In this document: positions 1 to 7,231 of the stretch, piece after piece
Layout of the letters: each line of letters opens with the position of its first letter
Numbering within the stretch: position 1 is the first letter of the stretch
From: an uncultured Eubacteriales bacterium
GTDB lineage: Bacteria; Bacillota; Clostridia; Christensenellales; Christensenellaceae
Direction of reading: 5' to 3'
DNA length: 11,770 nucleotides
Assembly: GCA_900545085.1 (NCBI GenBank)
Contig: UQXU01000054.1
Coordinates: forward strand, 1 to 11,770
The notes under the pieces: model-generated
What the model saw: only the letters and a program-made list of their open reading frames with translations
Databases searched by the model: none
Told to the model about the DNA's origin: nothing
Program-made: the position numbers and the translations under genes

Positions 1-335
1 TTATCTCTCGCGACCTCATTTAAAAAATAAACTAATATTCGCTTGCAAAAAAAGCAGCGGTCTGCATCATTTCTCGCTATAGGCTGATAATTAAGCATAG
101 ATACAGATGGGCGATGCAGCCGCATACCCAGCTTCGAGCACAACCGTATACAGGATTCATTATCTGACCATGCAAAAAATTCCGATACAAGATTAATTCC
201 GTTTACATTTTTAGGTCCGAGCGCTTCAGCCGCGGCGATAGCCACAAGGTTACTGCACGTTCCTCCTGACATAGAAACGCCCACTCTACGATAGTCCTTA
301 AAAAACTCCAGTAATGCTTTATATTTTGGGTGCAT
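1..335 (-). CDS. LarE-like PP-loop sulfurtransferase (5' part, runs off window)
   Basis: The first 111 codons are present with no stop before the window edge. The start is ATG at 335-333, preceded by the ribosome binding site GAGGAAG. The protein shows an N-terminal PP-loop-like segment SGGTCS (residues 23-28) followed by a helix with the pattern NLVAIAAAEALG. Further on, DRCFFCKR (92-99) matches the RCxxCK signature of the LarE family. Family knowledge: LarE proteins adenylate a pyridinium carboxylate (nicotinate-derived) substrate and donate sulfur for the nickel-pincer cofactor of lactate racemase; some other members have related sulfur-transfer roles. The usual loop is SGGxDS; here Asp is replaced by Cys27, so ATP binding may be changed. 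Other cysteines lie at 62, 66, 94 and 97. LarB, LarC or LarA partners cannot be judged because the gene is cut. The family call is fairly sure; the activity is not, so no symbol is given. Confidence 0.65.
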   Translation of the reverse strand, partial: MHPKYKALLEFFKDYRRVGVSMSGGTCSNLVAIAAAEALGPKNVNGINLVSEFFAWSDNESCIRLCSKLGMRLHRPSVSMLNYQPIARNDADRCFFCKRILVYFLNEVARD

Positions 336-382
336 GTCTTCTTCCTCTGAATAGAATTTTAGGGTCTAAAGTGTCTATTAAT

Positions 383-411
383 ATTATACGCTATAAAAGG
401 ATAAAATGCAA
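383..411 (-). promoter_or_regulatory. Sigma-A-type promoter of the LarE-like gene
   Basis: On the minus strand a -35 box TTGCAT (411-406) and a perfect -10 box TATAAT (388-383) are separated by exactly 17 bases. The -10 box lies about 48 bases upstream of the LarE-like start codon. This suggests the gene is transcribed independently of maf and rnf, although no terminator was seen after maf. Confidence 0.65.
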
Positions 412-466
412 TTACTTTTACAATTCATACTGAACTGTATAACAACATTTGCAATTTAGCGTATAA
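384..466. repeat. 10-bp inverted repeat flanking and overlapping the promoter
   Basis: TTATACGCTA at 384-393 and its exact reverse complement TAGCGTATAA at 457-466 are separated by 63 bases. The left arm overlaps the -10 box. Between the arms lies a second imperfect dyad at 428-441 of the form ATACnGnnCnGTAT, about 17 bases upstream of the -35 box. The arrangement looks like regulator sites, but neither motif matches a regulator that I can name. Confidence 0.35.
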
Positions 467-484
467 CTTTGCCTGCATTTTTAA

Positions 485-1051
485 TTACAGCTCTATGCCC
501 ATCTCCTTCGCCATATTGTATAAAAGATGAACGGGCAGACCCATGACATTAAAAAAGCAGCCGTCAATCCTGCGTATGAATCTGGAGGCAAACCCTTGTA
601 TTCCATACGCTCCTGCTTTATCCATATGATCTCCCGCGCTCAAATACATTGCGATTTCATCGTCGCTCATCGCTGCAAATTCGACCAGCGTACGTTCCGC
701 TTTAGTAAGCATTTCTCTCGTATCAGCACGGAGTATGCAAACTCCGGTATATACGCTATGCGTTCTATCCGCCAGCCTGCGAATCATATTCTCTGCTTCA
801 GCTTCAGATTTAGGCTTCCCTAAAATCTCTCCTGAAGCATAAACAACAGTATCCGCAGCGATTATAACTGCGTTTTTATGTCTCTTGGCAACATCCATAG
901 CTTTACGTCTGGCCAATTCGCAAACCAGCCTGCGCGGGTCTGTCTCACTAGAAGTTTCATCTGCACTGCTCGCCTCCACCAAAAAGGCAGTCGTCAATAA
1001 GCTGAGCAACTGCCTTCTCCGTGGCGAAGCAGAAGCTAATATTATTTCCAT
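485..1051 (-). CDS. maf: Maf-family nucleotide pyrophosphatase
   Basis: The 188-residue product has the normal length for Maf proteins, cytoplasmic enzymes that hydrolyse dTTP, UTP and modified nucleotides to the monophosphate and pyrophosphate. Visible family motifs are the N-terminal ASASPRR (6-12), AADT (65-68) with the catalytic Asp, GKP (78-80), HSVYTG (98-103) and DKAGAYGIQG (144-153). The last resembles the dTTP/UTP-specific subgroup better than the 7-methyl-GTP subgroup. The gene starts 48 bases after the rnfB stop, with an AAGGAA-type ribosome binding site, and lies in the same direction. It may therefore be cotranscribed with rnf; the gap contains only a 6-bp GC hairpin without a T-run (1090-1111). 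A weak promoter-like pair (TTAAAC, 17 bases, TATATT at 1103-1075) could also serve it. Confidence 0.93.
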   Translation of the reverse strand: MEIILASASPRRRQLLSLLTTAFLVEASSADETSSETDPRRLVCELARRKAMDVAKRHKNAVIIAADTVVYASGEILGKPKSEAEAENMIRRLADRTHSVYTGVCILRADTREMLTKAERTLVEFAAMSDDEIAMYLSAGDHMDKAGAYGIQGFASRFIRRIDGCFFNVMGLPVHLLYNMAKEMGIEL

Positions 1052-1099
1052 AGCTCTCGCTTCCTTAGTTTTTTAATATATTTGCCTATCCCGTCAGGT

Positions 1100-1918
1100 T
1101 TAAGCGACGGGCTTTTCTTCAGCTGCAGTCCCTGTGAAAACAATCGCACCCGGTCTGCACTTAGAAGCGCAAAGTCCGCATCCTGTACACTTAGAATAAT
1201 CGAACACAGGCAGATTATTCACAATTTCGATAGCTCCGTTCGGGCATGTCTTAGCGCACAGCTTGCAGCCTATGCAGCCGTTGGAGCAAACTGACATGAC
1301 GGGTTTGCCCATACCCGGATTGTGGCACATTACGTACGCCTCTGCATCCTCAGGAACGAGCATTATAGAGTGAACCGGGCAGTTCTCTACGCATGCTCCG
1401 CAGCCTACGCAAAGCTTCTCGTTGACCTTAGCTACGCCGTCTTCTCCTACGCTTATAGCGCCGAATTTACAAACAGAAGCACATGTGCCGAGTCCGAGAC
1501 AAGCTACGGAACAGTTTCTGAAACCGCCGGCTACGATAGCTGCGCTCCGGCAGTCCATCGCGCCTTTATACTCGCCTTTGTTTCCGCATACGCCGTTGCC
1601 GCCCTGGCAGATGACTCTAGCCACTTTTCTGGCGCCCGTTTCTACAGCCATACCCATGATCTCGCCTATCTTAGCCGCGTTTTCCGCAGAACAAACGAGA
1701 CATCCGTTCGGTTTTGCATTTCCGGATACTACCGCATCGGCAAAACCGTCGCAGCCGGGGAAGCCGCATCCGCCGCAGTTCGCGCCGGGGAGCAGCTCGC
1801 GCACCTGCTCGACTCTGTCATCTACAGGCACCGCAAGCTTCTGTGCCGCTATGCTCAGACCTATGCCGAATATTATTCCCAGCACTGCTATTACTATTAT
1901 TGAATATACTATAACCAT
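1100..1918 (-). CDS. rnfB: Rnf electron transport complex subunit B (polyferredoxin)
   Basis: RnfB takes electrons from reduced ferredoxin and passes them into the membrane Rnf complex. The 272-residue protein begins with one hydrophobic membrane anchor (about 2-26). A Fe-S domain follows, with cysteines C48, C51, C56 and C73 in the pattern NCGGCGFPGC...C. Downstream are several ferredoxin-type clusters: C136/C140/C146/C150, C170/C173/C176/C180, C211/C215/C218/C221/C225 and C244/C247/C250/C254. This many clusters is typical of clostridial RnfB, which is longer than the proteobacterial form. The start is supported by AGGAGG a few bases upstream, in the 10-base gap after rnfA. It is the last rnf gene, as usual for the CDGEAB order. 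The C-terminus is short, ending shortly after the last cluster. Confidence 0.96.
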   Translation of the reverse strand: MVIVYSIIVIAVLGIIFGIGLSIAAQKLAVPVDDRVEQVRELLPGANCGGCGFPGCDGFADAVVSGNAKPNGCLVCSAENAAKIGEIMGMAVETGARKVARVICQGGNGVCGNKGEYKGAMDCRSAAIVAGGFRNCSVACLGLGTCASVCKFGAISVGEDGVAKVNEKLCVGCGACVENCPVHSIMLVPEDAEAYVMCHNPGMGKPVMSVCSNGCIGCKLCAKTCPNGAIEIVNNLPVFDYSKCTGCGLCASKCRPGAIVFTGTAAEEKPVA

Positions 1919-1928
1919 GTCGTCCTCC

Positions 1929-2504
1929 TTATACCAGACCGGAGAAGCCCATGAAGGCTACGCTCATCAGGCATGTGGAGACGAGTGCGATCGGGAAGCC
2001 TTCGAAGTTGGGAGCGATATTCGCCAGCTCCATCTTCTCGCGGATACCTGCGAAAAGCACGATAGAGAGTGTAAAGCCGAGCGCGCCGCCGATACCGTTT
2101 ATTACGGATTCGAGGAGATTGTACGCCTCTGTGATGTTGAGGACTGCAACGCCCAATACAGCGCAGTTCGTCGTGATCAGCGGAAGATAAACGCCGAGAG
2201 ATTTATACAGCGACGGGCTTATCTTCTTTATAAACATTTCAACCAGCTGAACTAGCGCCGCGATTACAAGTATAAACGCTATAGTCTGCAAATACCCAAT
2301 ATTAAGAGGATCGAGTATCGCATGTTGTATAATCCATGTGAACGCACTTGCTATCGCCATAACGAACGTAACGGCGAGACCCATACCTATAGCTGAATCT
2401 ATCTTCTTAGAAACGCCCAGGAAGGGGCAGCATCCGAGGAAGCGGCTCATGATGAAGTTGTTCACCAATATAGAGCTTAGAAGTATCGTAAGAATTTTTA
2501 CCAT
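1929..2504 (-). CDS. rnfA: Rnf complex membrane subunit A
   Basis: This is a 191-residue, almost wholly hydrophobic protein with about six membrane segments. It is homologous to NqrE, and in this family RnfA and RnfE form an antiparallel pair in the membrane that holds an Fe-S centre and carries electrons across the bilayer. Recognisable family features are the start MVKILTILLSSILVNNFI and the segment around FLGCCPFLGVSK, which contains the conserved cysteine region, plus LPLITTNCAVLGVA in the second half. The cysteines near residues 25 and 113 fit the expected Fe-S ligand positions in the two halves. The gene starts 3 bases after the rnfE stop, and its AGGAGG ribosome binding site lies inside the rnfE 3' end, so translation is likely coupled. 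Confidence 0.95.
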   Translation of the reverse strand: MVKILTILLSSILVNNFIMSRFLGCCPFLGVSKKIDSAIGMGLAVTFVMAIASAFTWIIQHAILDPLNIGYLQTIAFILVIAALVQLVEMFIKKISPSLYKSLGVYLPLITTNCAVLGVAVLNITEAYNLLESVINGIGGALGFTLSIVLFAGIREKMELANIAPNFEGFPIALVSTCLMSVAFMGFSGLV

Positions 2505-2507
2505 GTC

Positions 2508-3119
2508 TTATGCCTCCTGTTTCTTCGCAGCGCGCTTGGAGAGTATCCAGTTCATCCCCGCGAGGACGAGACCGTATGTCAGGAAGCCGCCGGGCGCCAT
2601 AATCATTATGAGTGCAGGATCATAGCCGCCGCCGAAGAGATCCAAACCAAGCCATGTGCCGTTGCCTATAATTTCTCTGAACGAAGATATGATGCAGAGA
2701 GCCAGAGTAAAACCTATGCCCATGCCCAATCCGTCAAAGAACGACGCTCCTACGCTGTTCTTAGAAGCGAACGCCTCAGCTCTGCCGAGGATTATGCAGT
2801 TAACGACTATCAACGGTATGAACAATCCGAGAGAATCGTACAGAGAAGGTACGAAGCCCTGGAGCACAAGCTGAACAATCGTAACGAACGAAGCGATAAT
2901 AACTACGAACGCCGGAATGCGTACTTTGTCAGGTATAAAATTTCTGAGCGCCGATATAACTATGTTTGAACCAATGAGTACGAAAGTCGCCGCCGCGCCC
3001 ATGCCGAGTGCGTTCATGACCGAGGTCGTGACCGCCATCGTGGGGCATGTACCGAGCACAAGGCGAAACGTAGGGTTCTCATCGATTATGCCATTTTTGA
3101 TAATTTTCAAAGGATTCAT
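2508..3119 (-). CDS. rnfE: Rnf complex membrane subunit E
   Basis: The 203-residue product has about six membrane helices and the family signatures NGIIDENPTFRLVLGTCPTMAVT near the N-terminus (shown only in outline: cysteine at about residue 25) and IPLIVVNCIILGRAEAFA in the middle. It is the inverted-topology partner of RnfA and homologous to NqrD; together they are thought to bind the shared Fe-S centre and form part of the ion path. The length matches clostridial RnfE. It follows rnfG after 15 bases with a GGGGGA ribosome binding site. The C-terminus is a charged cytoplasmic tail, KRAAKKQEA. Confidence 0.95.
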   Translation of the reverse strand: MNPLKIIKNGIIDENPTFRLVLGTCPTMAVTTSVMNALGMGAAATFVLIGSNIVISALRNFIPDKVRIPAFVVIIASFVTIVQLVLQGFVPSLYDSLGLFIPLIVVNCIILGRAEAFASKNSVGASFFDGLGMGIGFTLALCIISSFREIIGNGTWLGLDLFGGGYDPALIMIMAPGGFLTYGLVLAGMNWILSKRAAKKQEA

Positions 3120-3134
3120 TCGATTTTTCCCCCT

Positions 3135-3707
3135 TTATGCTGCGTCAGCCACATACTGACTGTAGCAGTTTGCAGCGACGTTGATCGCGTCTGTCACTGC
3201 GCGGGATGTTATCGTCGCGCCTGTGAGAGAGACTACTTCGCCGCCGTCTTTTGTGACCGCGAGGCTTCCGTCAGCCGCCATGCCGTTGAACTGCTCGTAG
3301 AATTCAGGCTTCGTTGCGTTTGCGCCGAGGCCCGCTGTTTCTCCATGAGAGTTTACGCGCATGCCTGTTACTGTCCCGTCATTGCTGATGCCTATCGTCA
3401 ATTCGAGTCCTGCCGCAAAGCCCTTTGTCGTAACTTTTACAGTCGCGCCCACGTCCTCGCCGCTCGCGTCCTTGCCGATATAAACTTCATCTACTATAGC
3501 AAAGTTTTCATCTGCTTTAATAGCTTCTGCGTCGAATTCTTCAAAATCGACCGCATCGGGCAGAGCTTCCATCCTGGCGGCGTTGGCGGCCTCGAGCTGC
3601 TGCGTAGCGATAGGTTCTTCAGTAACCTGATATACAACGCCGAGCAGAGCCGCCGCGATAGCGCAGATTATAAAAAGCTTCAGCGTAGTTACTAATACAT
3701 CTTTCAT
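3135..3707 (-). CDS. rnfG: Rnf complex FMN-binding subunit G
   Basis: RnfG carries a covalently bound FMN on the outer face of the membrane. The 190-residue protein has one N-terminal membrane anchor (about 5-27) and then a soluble domain. The flavinylation motif is TGATITS at 162-168; by family analogy FMN is linked through a phosphoester to Thr165. The HGETAGLG stretch (121-128) is the other conserved element. Such a subunit usually depends on an ApbE flavin transferase, which is not encoded in this window. The start overlaps the rnfD stop by four bases (ATGA), and GGGGAGGT upstream is a strong ribosome binding site, so the two are probably translationally coupled. Confidence 0.95.
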   Translation of the reverse strand: MKDVLVTTLKLFIICAIAAALLGVVYQVTEEPIATQQLEAANAARMEALPDAVDFEEFDAEAIKADENFAIVDEVYIGKDASGEDVGATVKVTTKGFAAGLELTIGISNDGTVTGMRVNSHGETAGLGANATKPEFYEQFNGMAADGSLAVTKDGGEVVSLTGATITSRAVTDAINVAANCYSQYVADAA

Positions 3708-4645
3708 TTTGCTTTGACCTCCCCGTAGAGCTTGGGCTTGAGCGCACGCTCAATAAGCGGAGTAGCCAGATTCATCAGCAGAATCGAGAAGCAAACACCC
3801 TCGCTATACCCGCCGAAAAGTCTGATAACACACGTAATGACACCGCAGCCCAGCGCGTATACAATCTGAGCCGATGGGTTAGTCGGGGATGTGACATAAT
3901 CCGTCGCCATGAATATAGCGCCGAGCATCAGACCGCCTGAGAAGAGATGCTGCGGAACAGCGCCCGCGCCCCTGGCGATAAATATAAATACCGCTACAGT
4001 AGCGAGGTATATCACAGGTATTCTCCAGCTAATTACGCGGCGTACAATCAAATATATACCGCCGATAATAAGAGCAAGAGCGCATGTCTCGCCCATAACG
4101 CCGGCCGTGTTCCCGAGGAACATATCGGCTACGCTGGGCAGTATGCCTTCAGAAGTGCCTTTGATAATCGCTAGAGGAGTAGCCGTCGTCATGCCTTCTA
4201 CGCCAACCTGACCTACCTGATAGAACGTAGTCATGGCTACAGGCCATGCGACCATAAGCATACCTCTGCCCGCCAGCGCAGGGTTTACGAAGTTTCCGCC
4301 CAACCCTCCGAAGCACTGTTTAGCTATTGCAATTGCAAATGCCGAGCCGAACACCGGAAGATACCATGGGCATCCCGCGGGCAGATTCAGCGCGAGCAGC
4401 AGACCCGTAATAACTGCTGATAAATCGTTTATACTTACAGGCTTTTTGCAAAGCTTTTGGATTAACGCCTCTGTCGCCATTGCAGCCGCTATGGAGAGAA
4501 CTATCGTAAGGATAGTACTCGGTCCAAAATAGTAAATAGCGCATGCCGTCGCAGGTAAAAGAGCGATTATGACGTCGCGCATTACACTCGTTACTGTTCT
4601 GCTATCCGATACATGAGGCGAAAACGCCAATGAATATCCAGCCAT
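3704..4645 (-). CDS. rnfD: Rnf complex FMN-binding membrane subunit D
   Basis: RnfD is the large membrane subunit, homologous to NqrB, and carries a second covalent FMN; it is a candidate for the ion-translocating core. The 313-residue protein has about nine or ten hydrophobic segments. Near the middle, MTTATPLAI (152-160) contains the family flavinylation motif, with Thr156 the expected attachment residue. GGLGGNFVNPALAGR (113-127) is another strongly conserved stretch. Clostridial RnfD proteins have about this length. It begins 12 bases after rnfC, with GAGGAGGT as ribosome binding site overlapping the rnfC stop region, and overlaps rnfG by 4 bases. Confidence 0.95.
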   Translation of the reverse strand: MAGYSLAFSPHVSDSRTVTSVMRDVIIALLPATACAIYYFGPSTILTIVLSIAAAMATEALIQKLCKKPVSINDLSAVITGLLLALNLPAGCPWYLPVFGSAFAIAIAKQCFGGLGGNFVNPALAGRGMLMVAWPVAMTTFYQVGQVGVEGMTTATPLAIIKGTSEGILPSVADMFLGNTAGVMGETCALALIIGGIYLIVRRVISWRIPVIYLATVAVFIFIARGAGAVPQHLFSGGLMLGAIFMATDYVTSPTNPSAQIVYALGCGVITCVIRLFGGYSEGVCFSILLMNLATPLIERALKPKLYGEVKAK

Positions 4646-4657
4646 TTTCTTACCTCC

Positions 4658-5998
4658 TCACTGTTTTTGCTGTTGTTTTCTTCTCGCCGCAGCAATCTGA
4701 TCTTTTCCGACACGGATCAGATGCGCGAGAGGACGGTTCGCCGGACAAACATAAGAGCAGCATCCGCAGCTCATACAGTCCATAGCATGATATTTCTCCG
4801 CAGTTTCAAAAAGGTTCTTTTCTACCGCCGCCGAGATGAAGTACGGCTGGAGATGAATCGGACATACAGAAGCGCATTTTCCGCATCTCATGCAGGAATA
4901 GAGCTTGCCGTGAGCCACGAGATTTTCATCGAGGCCGAGTATGCCGGAGGTAGTCTTTGTGACTGGACCTTCCGTATCCACCATTACCTGACCCATCATA
5001 GGGCCGCCGGATACTATACGCGCCGTGTTTTCTTTGAAACCGCCGCAATAGTCAACCACGTCCTGTATCTTAGTCCCAATCGGCACGAGCAGGTTTGCCG
5101 GTTTGTTTATGCTTCCCGTGACTGTAACGACTCTGTCGATATTCGGTCTTCCGAGCTTAATCGCGTTTGCAATCGCACGTGCGGACGATACGTTAACAAC
5201 CACCACGCCTACGTCCATCGGCAGCTTGCCCGAGGGGATCTGACGACCTGTTATTGTATCTATCAGCTGTTTCTCAGAGCCCTGAGGATATTTCGTCTGC
5301 ATTACTTTAACAGTAATCTCAGGCGTATCGAGAGCCTTGTTCAACGCTTCGATAGCGTCGGGCTTGTTGTCCTCTACGGCTATGTAGCCCGATTTTACTC
5401 CGAGAACCTTCATGACTGCTTTAAGTCCGAAGATTATAGTCTCGGGCTGCTCGAGCATCAGCCTGTGGTCCGCCGTGAGGAAAGGCTCGCACTCCGCGCC
5501 GTTTATGATAACTGCGTCGATCGTCTTTTCCGGCGGCGGGCTGAGTTTTACATGAGTCGGGAAGCCTGCGCCGCCCATACCCACACAGCCTGCGTCAGCA
5601 ATTATCTTCTTGATCTCATCGGGAGTGAGCTGATCGAGATCACCTCTAGGCTTTACGTCCTCGCAGAGCGTATTTTCAAAGTCGTTTTCGATTACGATGT
5701 TCAAAACGTCTTTGCCCAGGTTGTTAGGTTTAGCTATTAGCTTAGTAACCTTCCCTGAGACGCTCGCATGGACAGGTGCGCTTACAAACCCGCCTGCCTC
5801 TGCTATCATCTGACCGACAGTAACTGTGTCGCCTACTTTTACAATAGGCTTTGCGGGTGCGCCCGCGTGCTGACTGACGGGGATAGAGACTTCCGCCGGA
5901 GCCGGCAATGCCTCTATCGCCAGGCCTTTGGTCTGTCCCTTTCCGTGATGAAGCTTGGGAAGCGGATGAATCCCACCTTTGAATGTAAGATTTCCCAT
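4658..5998 (-). CDS. rnfC: Rnf complex NADH-binding subunit C
   Basis: RnfC is the peripheral cytoplasmic subunit where NAD+ is reduced, or NADH oxidised. The 446-residue protein starts with the RnfC N-terminal barrel-sandwich region (FKGGIHPLPKLHHGK). A flavin and nucleotide-binding fold related to the 51-kDa subunit of complex I follows: GMGGAGFPTHVKL (140-152) and NGAECEPFLTADHRLM (166-181). Two 4Fe-4S motifs lie at the C-terminus, C369/C372/C375/C379 and C408/C411/C414/C418. The tail is short and basic (AARRKQQQKQ), without the long repeats of proteobacterial RnfC. It is the first gene of the operon; the start has GGAGG nine bases upstream and a promoter about 124 bases upstream. Confidence 0.96.
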   Translation of the reverse strand: MGNLTFKGGIHPLPKLHHGKGQTKGLAIEALPAPAEVSIPVSQHAGAPAKPIVKVGDTVTVGQMIAEAGGFVSAPVHASVSGKVTKLIAKPNNLGKDVLNIVIENDFENTLCEDVKPRGDLDQLTPDEIKKIIADAGCVGMGGAGFPTHVKLSPPPEKTIDAVIINGAECEPFLTADHRLMLEQPETIIFGLKAVMKVLGVKSGYIAVEDNKPDAIEALNKALDTPEITVKVMQTKYPQGSEKQLIDTITGRQIPSGKLPMDVGVVVVNVSSARAIANAIKLGRPNIDRVVTVTGSINKPANLLVPIGTKIQDVVDYCGGFKENTARIVSGGPMMGQVMVDTEGPVTKTTSGILGLDENLVAHGKLYSCMRCGKCASVCPIHLQPYFISAAVEKNLFETAEKYHAMDCMSCGCCSYVCPANRPLAHLIRVGKDQIAAARRKQQQKQ

Positions 5999-6445
5999 CT
6001 TTCTACCTCCGCTTATTTTGGCTGCAATTCAGAGCCTTTTTGTTAAAATAATTCCAATATTAATTTTAATAATAGTGAAATAGTGACGAGTCTCATCATT
6101 GAGCCTTATGGATTCAGATTAATTATATCGCATCAACTATTCAAATTCAATATGTTATTTTTGTAACAAAATAGATGAAAATCTATATGTCTACATATAA
6201 AATTTCATTGTTTTCCCAAATTTCGCATAAAGTTTAATCGTTTGCGTCATTTCAATTATTTTTTGGAACTCACATAATTGACTTTGTATTGCAAATTTCA
6301 TTCACAATTTGTTCATTTTTTTATTATTATATGGTAAATTGCTTTGTTTACATGGCTTATTTTATTTTGAATATTGGACAGACTATACTTCAAAGACTGC
6401 AAAGAGACAGTCATATAATTTAGCATATAATACTCGGAGTTTTAA
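5999..6445. other. Divergent AT-rich regulatory region between rnfC and tauE pair
   Basis: No protein-coding gene is apparent in these 447 bases. Besides the rnf promoter, the region holds a perfect dyad with 7-base arms at 6184-6199 (TATATGT-CT-ACATATA) and a palindrome TTTTGTnACAAAA at 6159-6171, centred roughly 50 bases upstream of the predicted rnf transcript start. A GACTG/CAGTC inverted repeat at 6395-6411 lies just before the plus-strand genes. Two direct copies of CATATAAT at 6412-6419 and 6424-6431 provide -10-like boxes for the plus-strand genes, but no convincing -35 box sits at 17 bases from either. Confidence 0.5.
6122..6150 (-). promoter_or_regulatory. Promoter of the rnf operon
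   Basis: On the minus strand TTGAAT (6150-6145), a 17-base spacer and a perfect TATAAT (6127-6122) form the best sigma-A-like promoter in this intergenic region. Transcription would start near 6115, leaving a leader of roughly 115 bases before rnfC. In the leader lies a near-perfect dyad at 6085-6097 (GACGAG-T-CTCATC). Also in the leader is a tandem AATAGTGA repeat at 6071-6086. Confidence 0.6.
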
Positions 6446-6817
6446 ATGAAAAATTCAGTAAATAAACACAAAACCTTACGCCAGCTGCTCGCGGGCGGCT
6501 TTGTCGGCGCGATTAACGGATTGCTGGGTTCAGGCGGAGGGATAGTTGCGGTTTTCGCTCTTTCTCATCTGGGATTGGAACAAAAAAAAGCGCACGCGAC
6601 TTCTATTGCAGTCATTTTGCCGCTTTGCATAGCCAGCGCAGCCATATATTTTCTCACGGGAAGTGCGTCCTTTGAAACGCAGCATTTTTTATTGCTCGCG
6701 GGCGGATTGGTCGGGGGAATAATCGGCGCGCTGCTTTTAGGTAAGCTGTCAGGGAAATTCACCGAAGTGCTCTTCGCTTTGATAATCACTGCATCAGGCG
6801 TGCGTATGCTGTTTTAA
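6446..6817 (+). CDS. TauE/SafE-type transporter, half-length, first of a pair
   Basis: The 123-residue membrane protein corresponds to one repeat of the TauE/SafE family, whose usual members are about 250 residues made of two homologous halves of about four helices. Family knowledge: these export sulfite, sulfoacetate or other anions, but many members are uncharacterised. Visible signs are the glycine-rich GLLGSGGGIV (25-34) at the first helix, followed by KAHATSIAVILPLC (48-61), and then two more hydrophobic segments (about 80-100 and 108-123). The start has CGGAG nine bases upstream. A second half-length gene follows after 54 bases on the same strand, so the two products probably assemble as a heterodimer. 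The substrate cannot be told from sequence. Confidence 0.85.
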   Translation: MKNSVNKHKTLRQLLAGGFVGAINGLLGSGGGIVAVFALSHLGLEQKKAHATSIAVILPLCIASAAIYFLTGSASFETQHFLLLAGGLVGGIIGALLLGKLSGKFTEVLFALIITASGVRMLF

Positions 6818-6871
6818 ATTGTATAAATAATTTTAAATGACAAAAATTTTAAAGCACGAAAGGAGAAAATA

Positions 6872-7231
6872 ATGCTGGAAGCACTCGTAGGCGCAGCGTT
6901 CGGCGTAATAGGCGGCATGGGCATGGGCGGCGGAATAGTCCTCATACCTGCTCTCGTGCTGATGGGCGCGGAACAGCACACCGCTCAGGCGCTCTGCCTG
7001 CTCGCATTTTTGCCCATGTCTGCCGGCGCGCTGTATTTCCACGCGAAAGCAAAGCGAATTGACCTAAAGCTGGCTCTGAAAGTTTGCGCGACGGGGCTGC
7101 CGGCGTCGCTTATCTTCGCGTATATTGCCAGCATAATGGAGGGGGATCTGCTCCGAAAAATAATGGGCGGCGCACTCATAATCGCAGGAGTAATAAAACT
7201 CATATGCGCCTTCAAAAAAAAGAAGAAGTGA
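6872..7231 (+). CDS. TauE/SafE-type transporter, half-length, second of a pair
   Basis: The 119-residue protein is the partner half of the preceding gene. It shows the equivalent glycine-rich turn GGMGMGGGIV (14-23), then HTAQALCLLAFLPMSAGAL (36-54), which matches the repeat element of the family. Two further membrane segments follow (about 68-88 and 98-113), and a lysine tail ends the protein. The ribosome binding site AAGGAGA is strong and has its own spacing, so the gene is an intact, separately initiated ORF and not the debris of a frameshifted full-length gene. Its last 20 bases overlap the convergent LysM gene; the shared A8 tract encodes the lysine tail here. No terminator with a T-run follows on the plus strand. 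Confidence 0.85.
   Translation: MLEALVGAAFGVIGGMGMGGGIVLIPALVLMGAEQHTAQALCLLAFLPMSAGALYFHAKAKRIDLKLALKVCATGLPASLIFAYIASIMEGDLLRKIMGGALIIAGVIKLICAFKKKKK

Noticed and set aside
1090..1111. GC hairpin at the rnfB stop as an operon terminator
   Set aside because: The stem has only six pairs with a 10-base loop and no T-run follows, so I did not list it as a terminator.
1422..2255. Long plus-strand open frame opposite rnfB and rnfA
   Set aside because: It is a shadow of the real minus-strand genes: no ribosome binding site, low-complexity composition and no recognisable domain, whereas rnfB and rnfA are unmistakable.
5174..5183. CACGTG within rnfC as a possible second parS
   Set aside because: Only the six central bases match; the flanks are GC-rich and do not fit TTTCACGTGAAA.
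4667..5740. Long plus-strand open frame (357 codons) opposite rnfC
   Set aside because: It lies fully inside rnfC on the other strand and has the arginine- and tyrosine-rich composition typical of antisense frames; rnfC motifs are complete.
6374..6389. TTGGACA and TATACT before the first tauE half as a promoter pair
   Set aside because: The boxes are separated by only a few bases, far from the 16-18 needed, so they cannot form one promoter.
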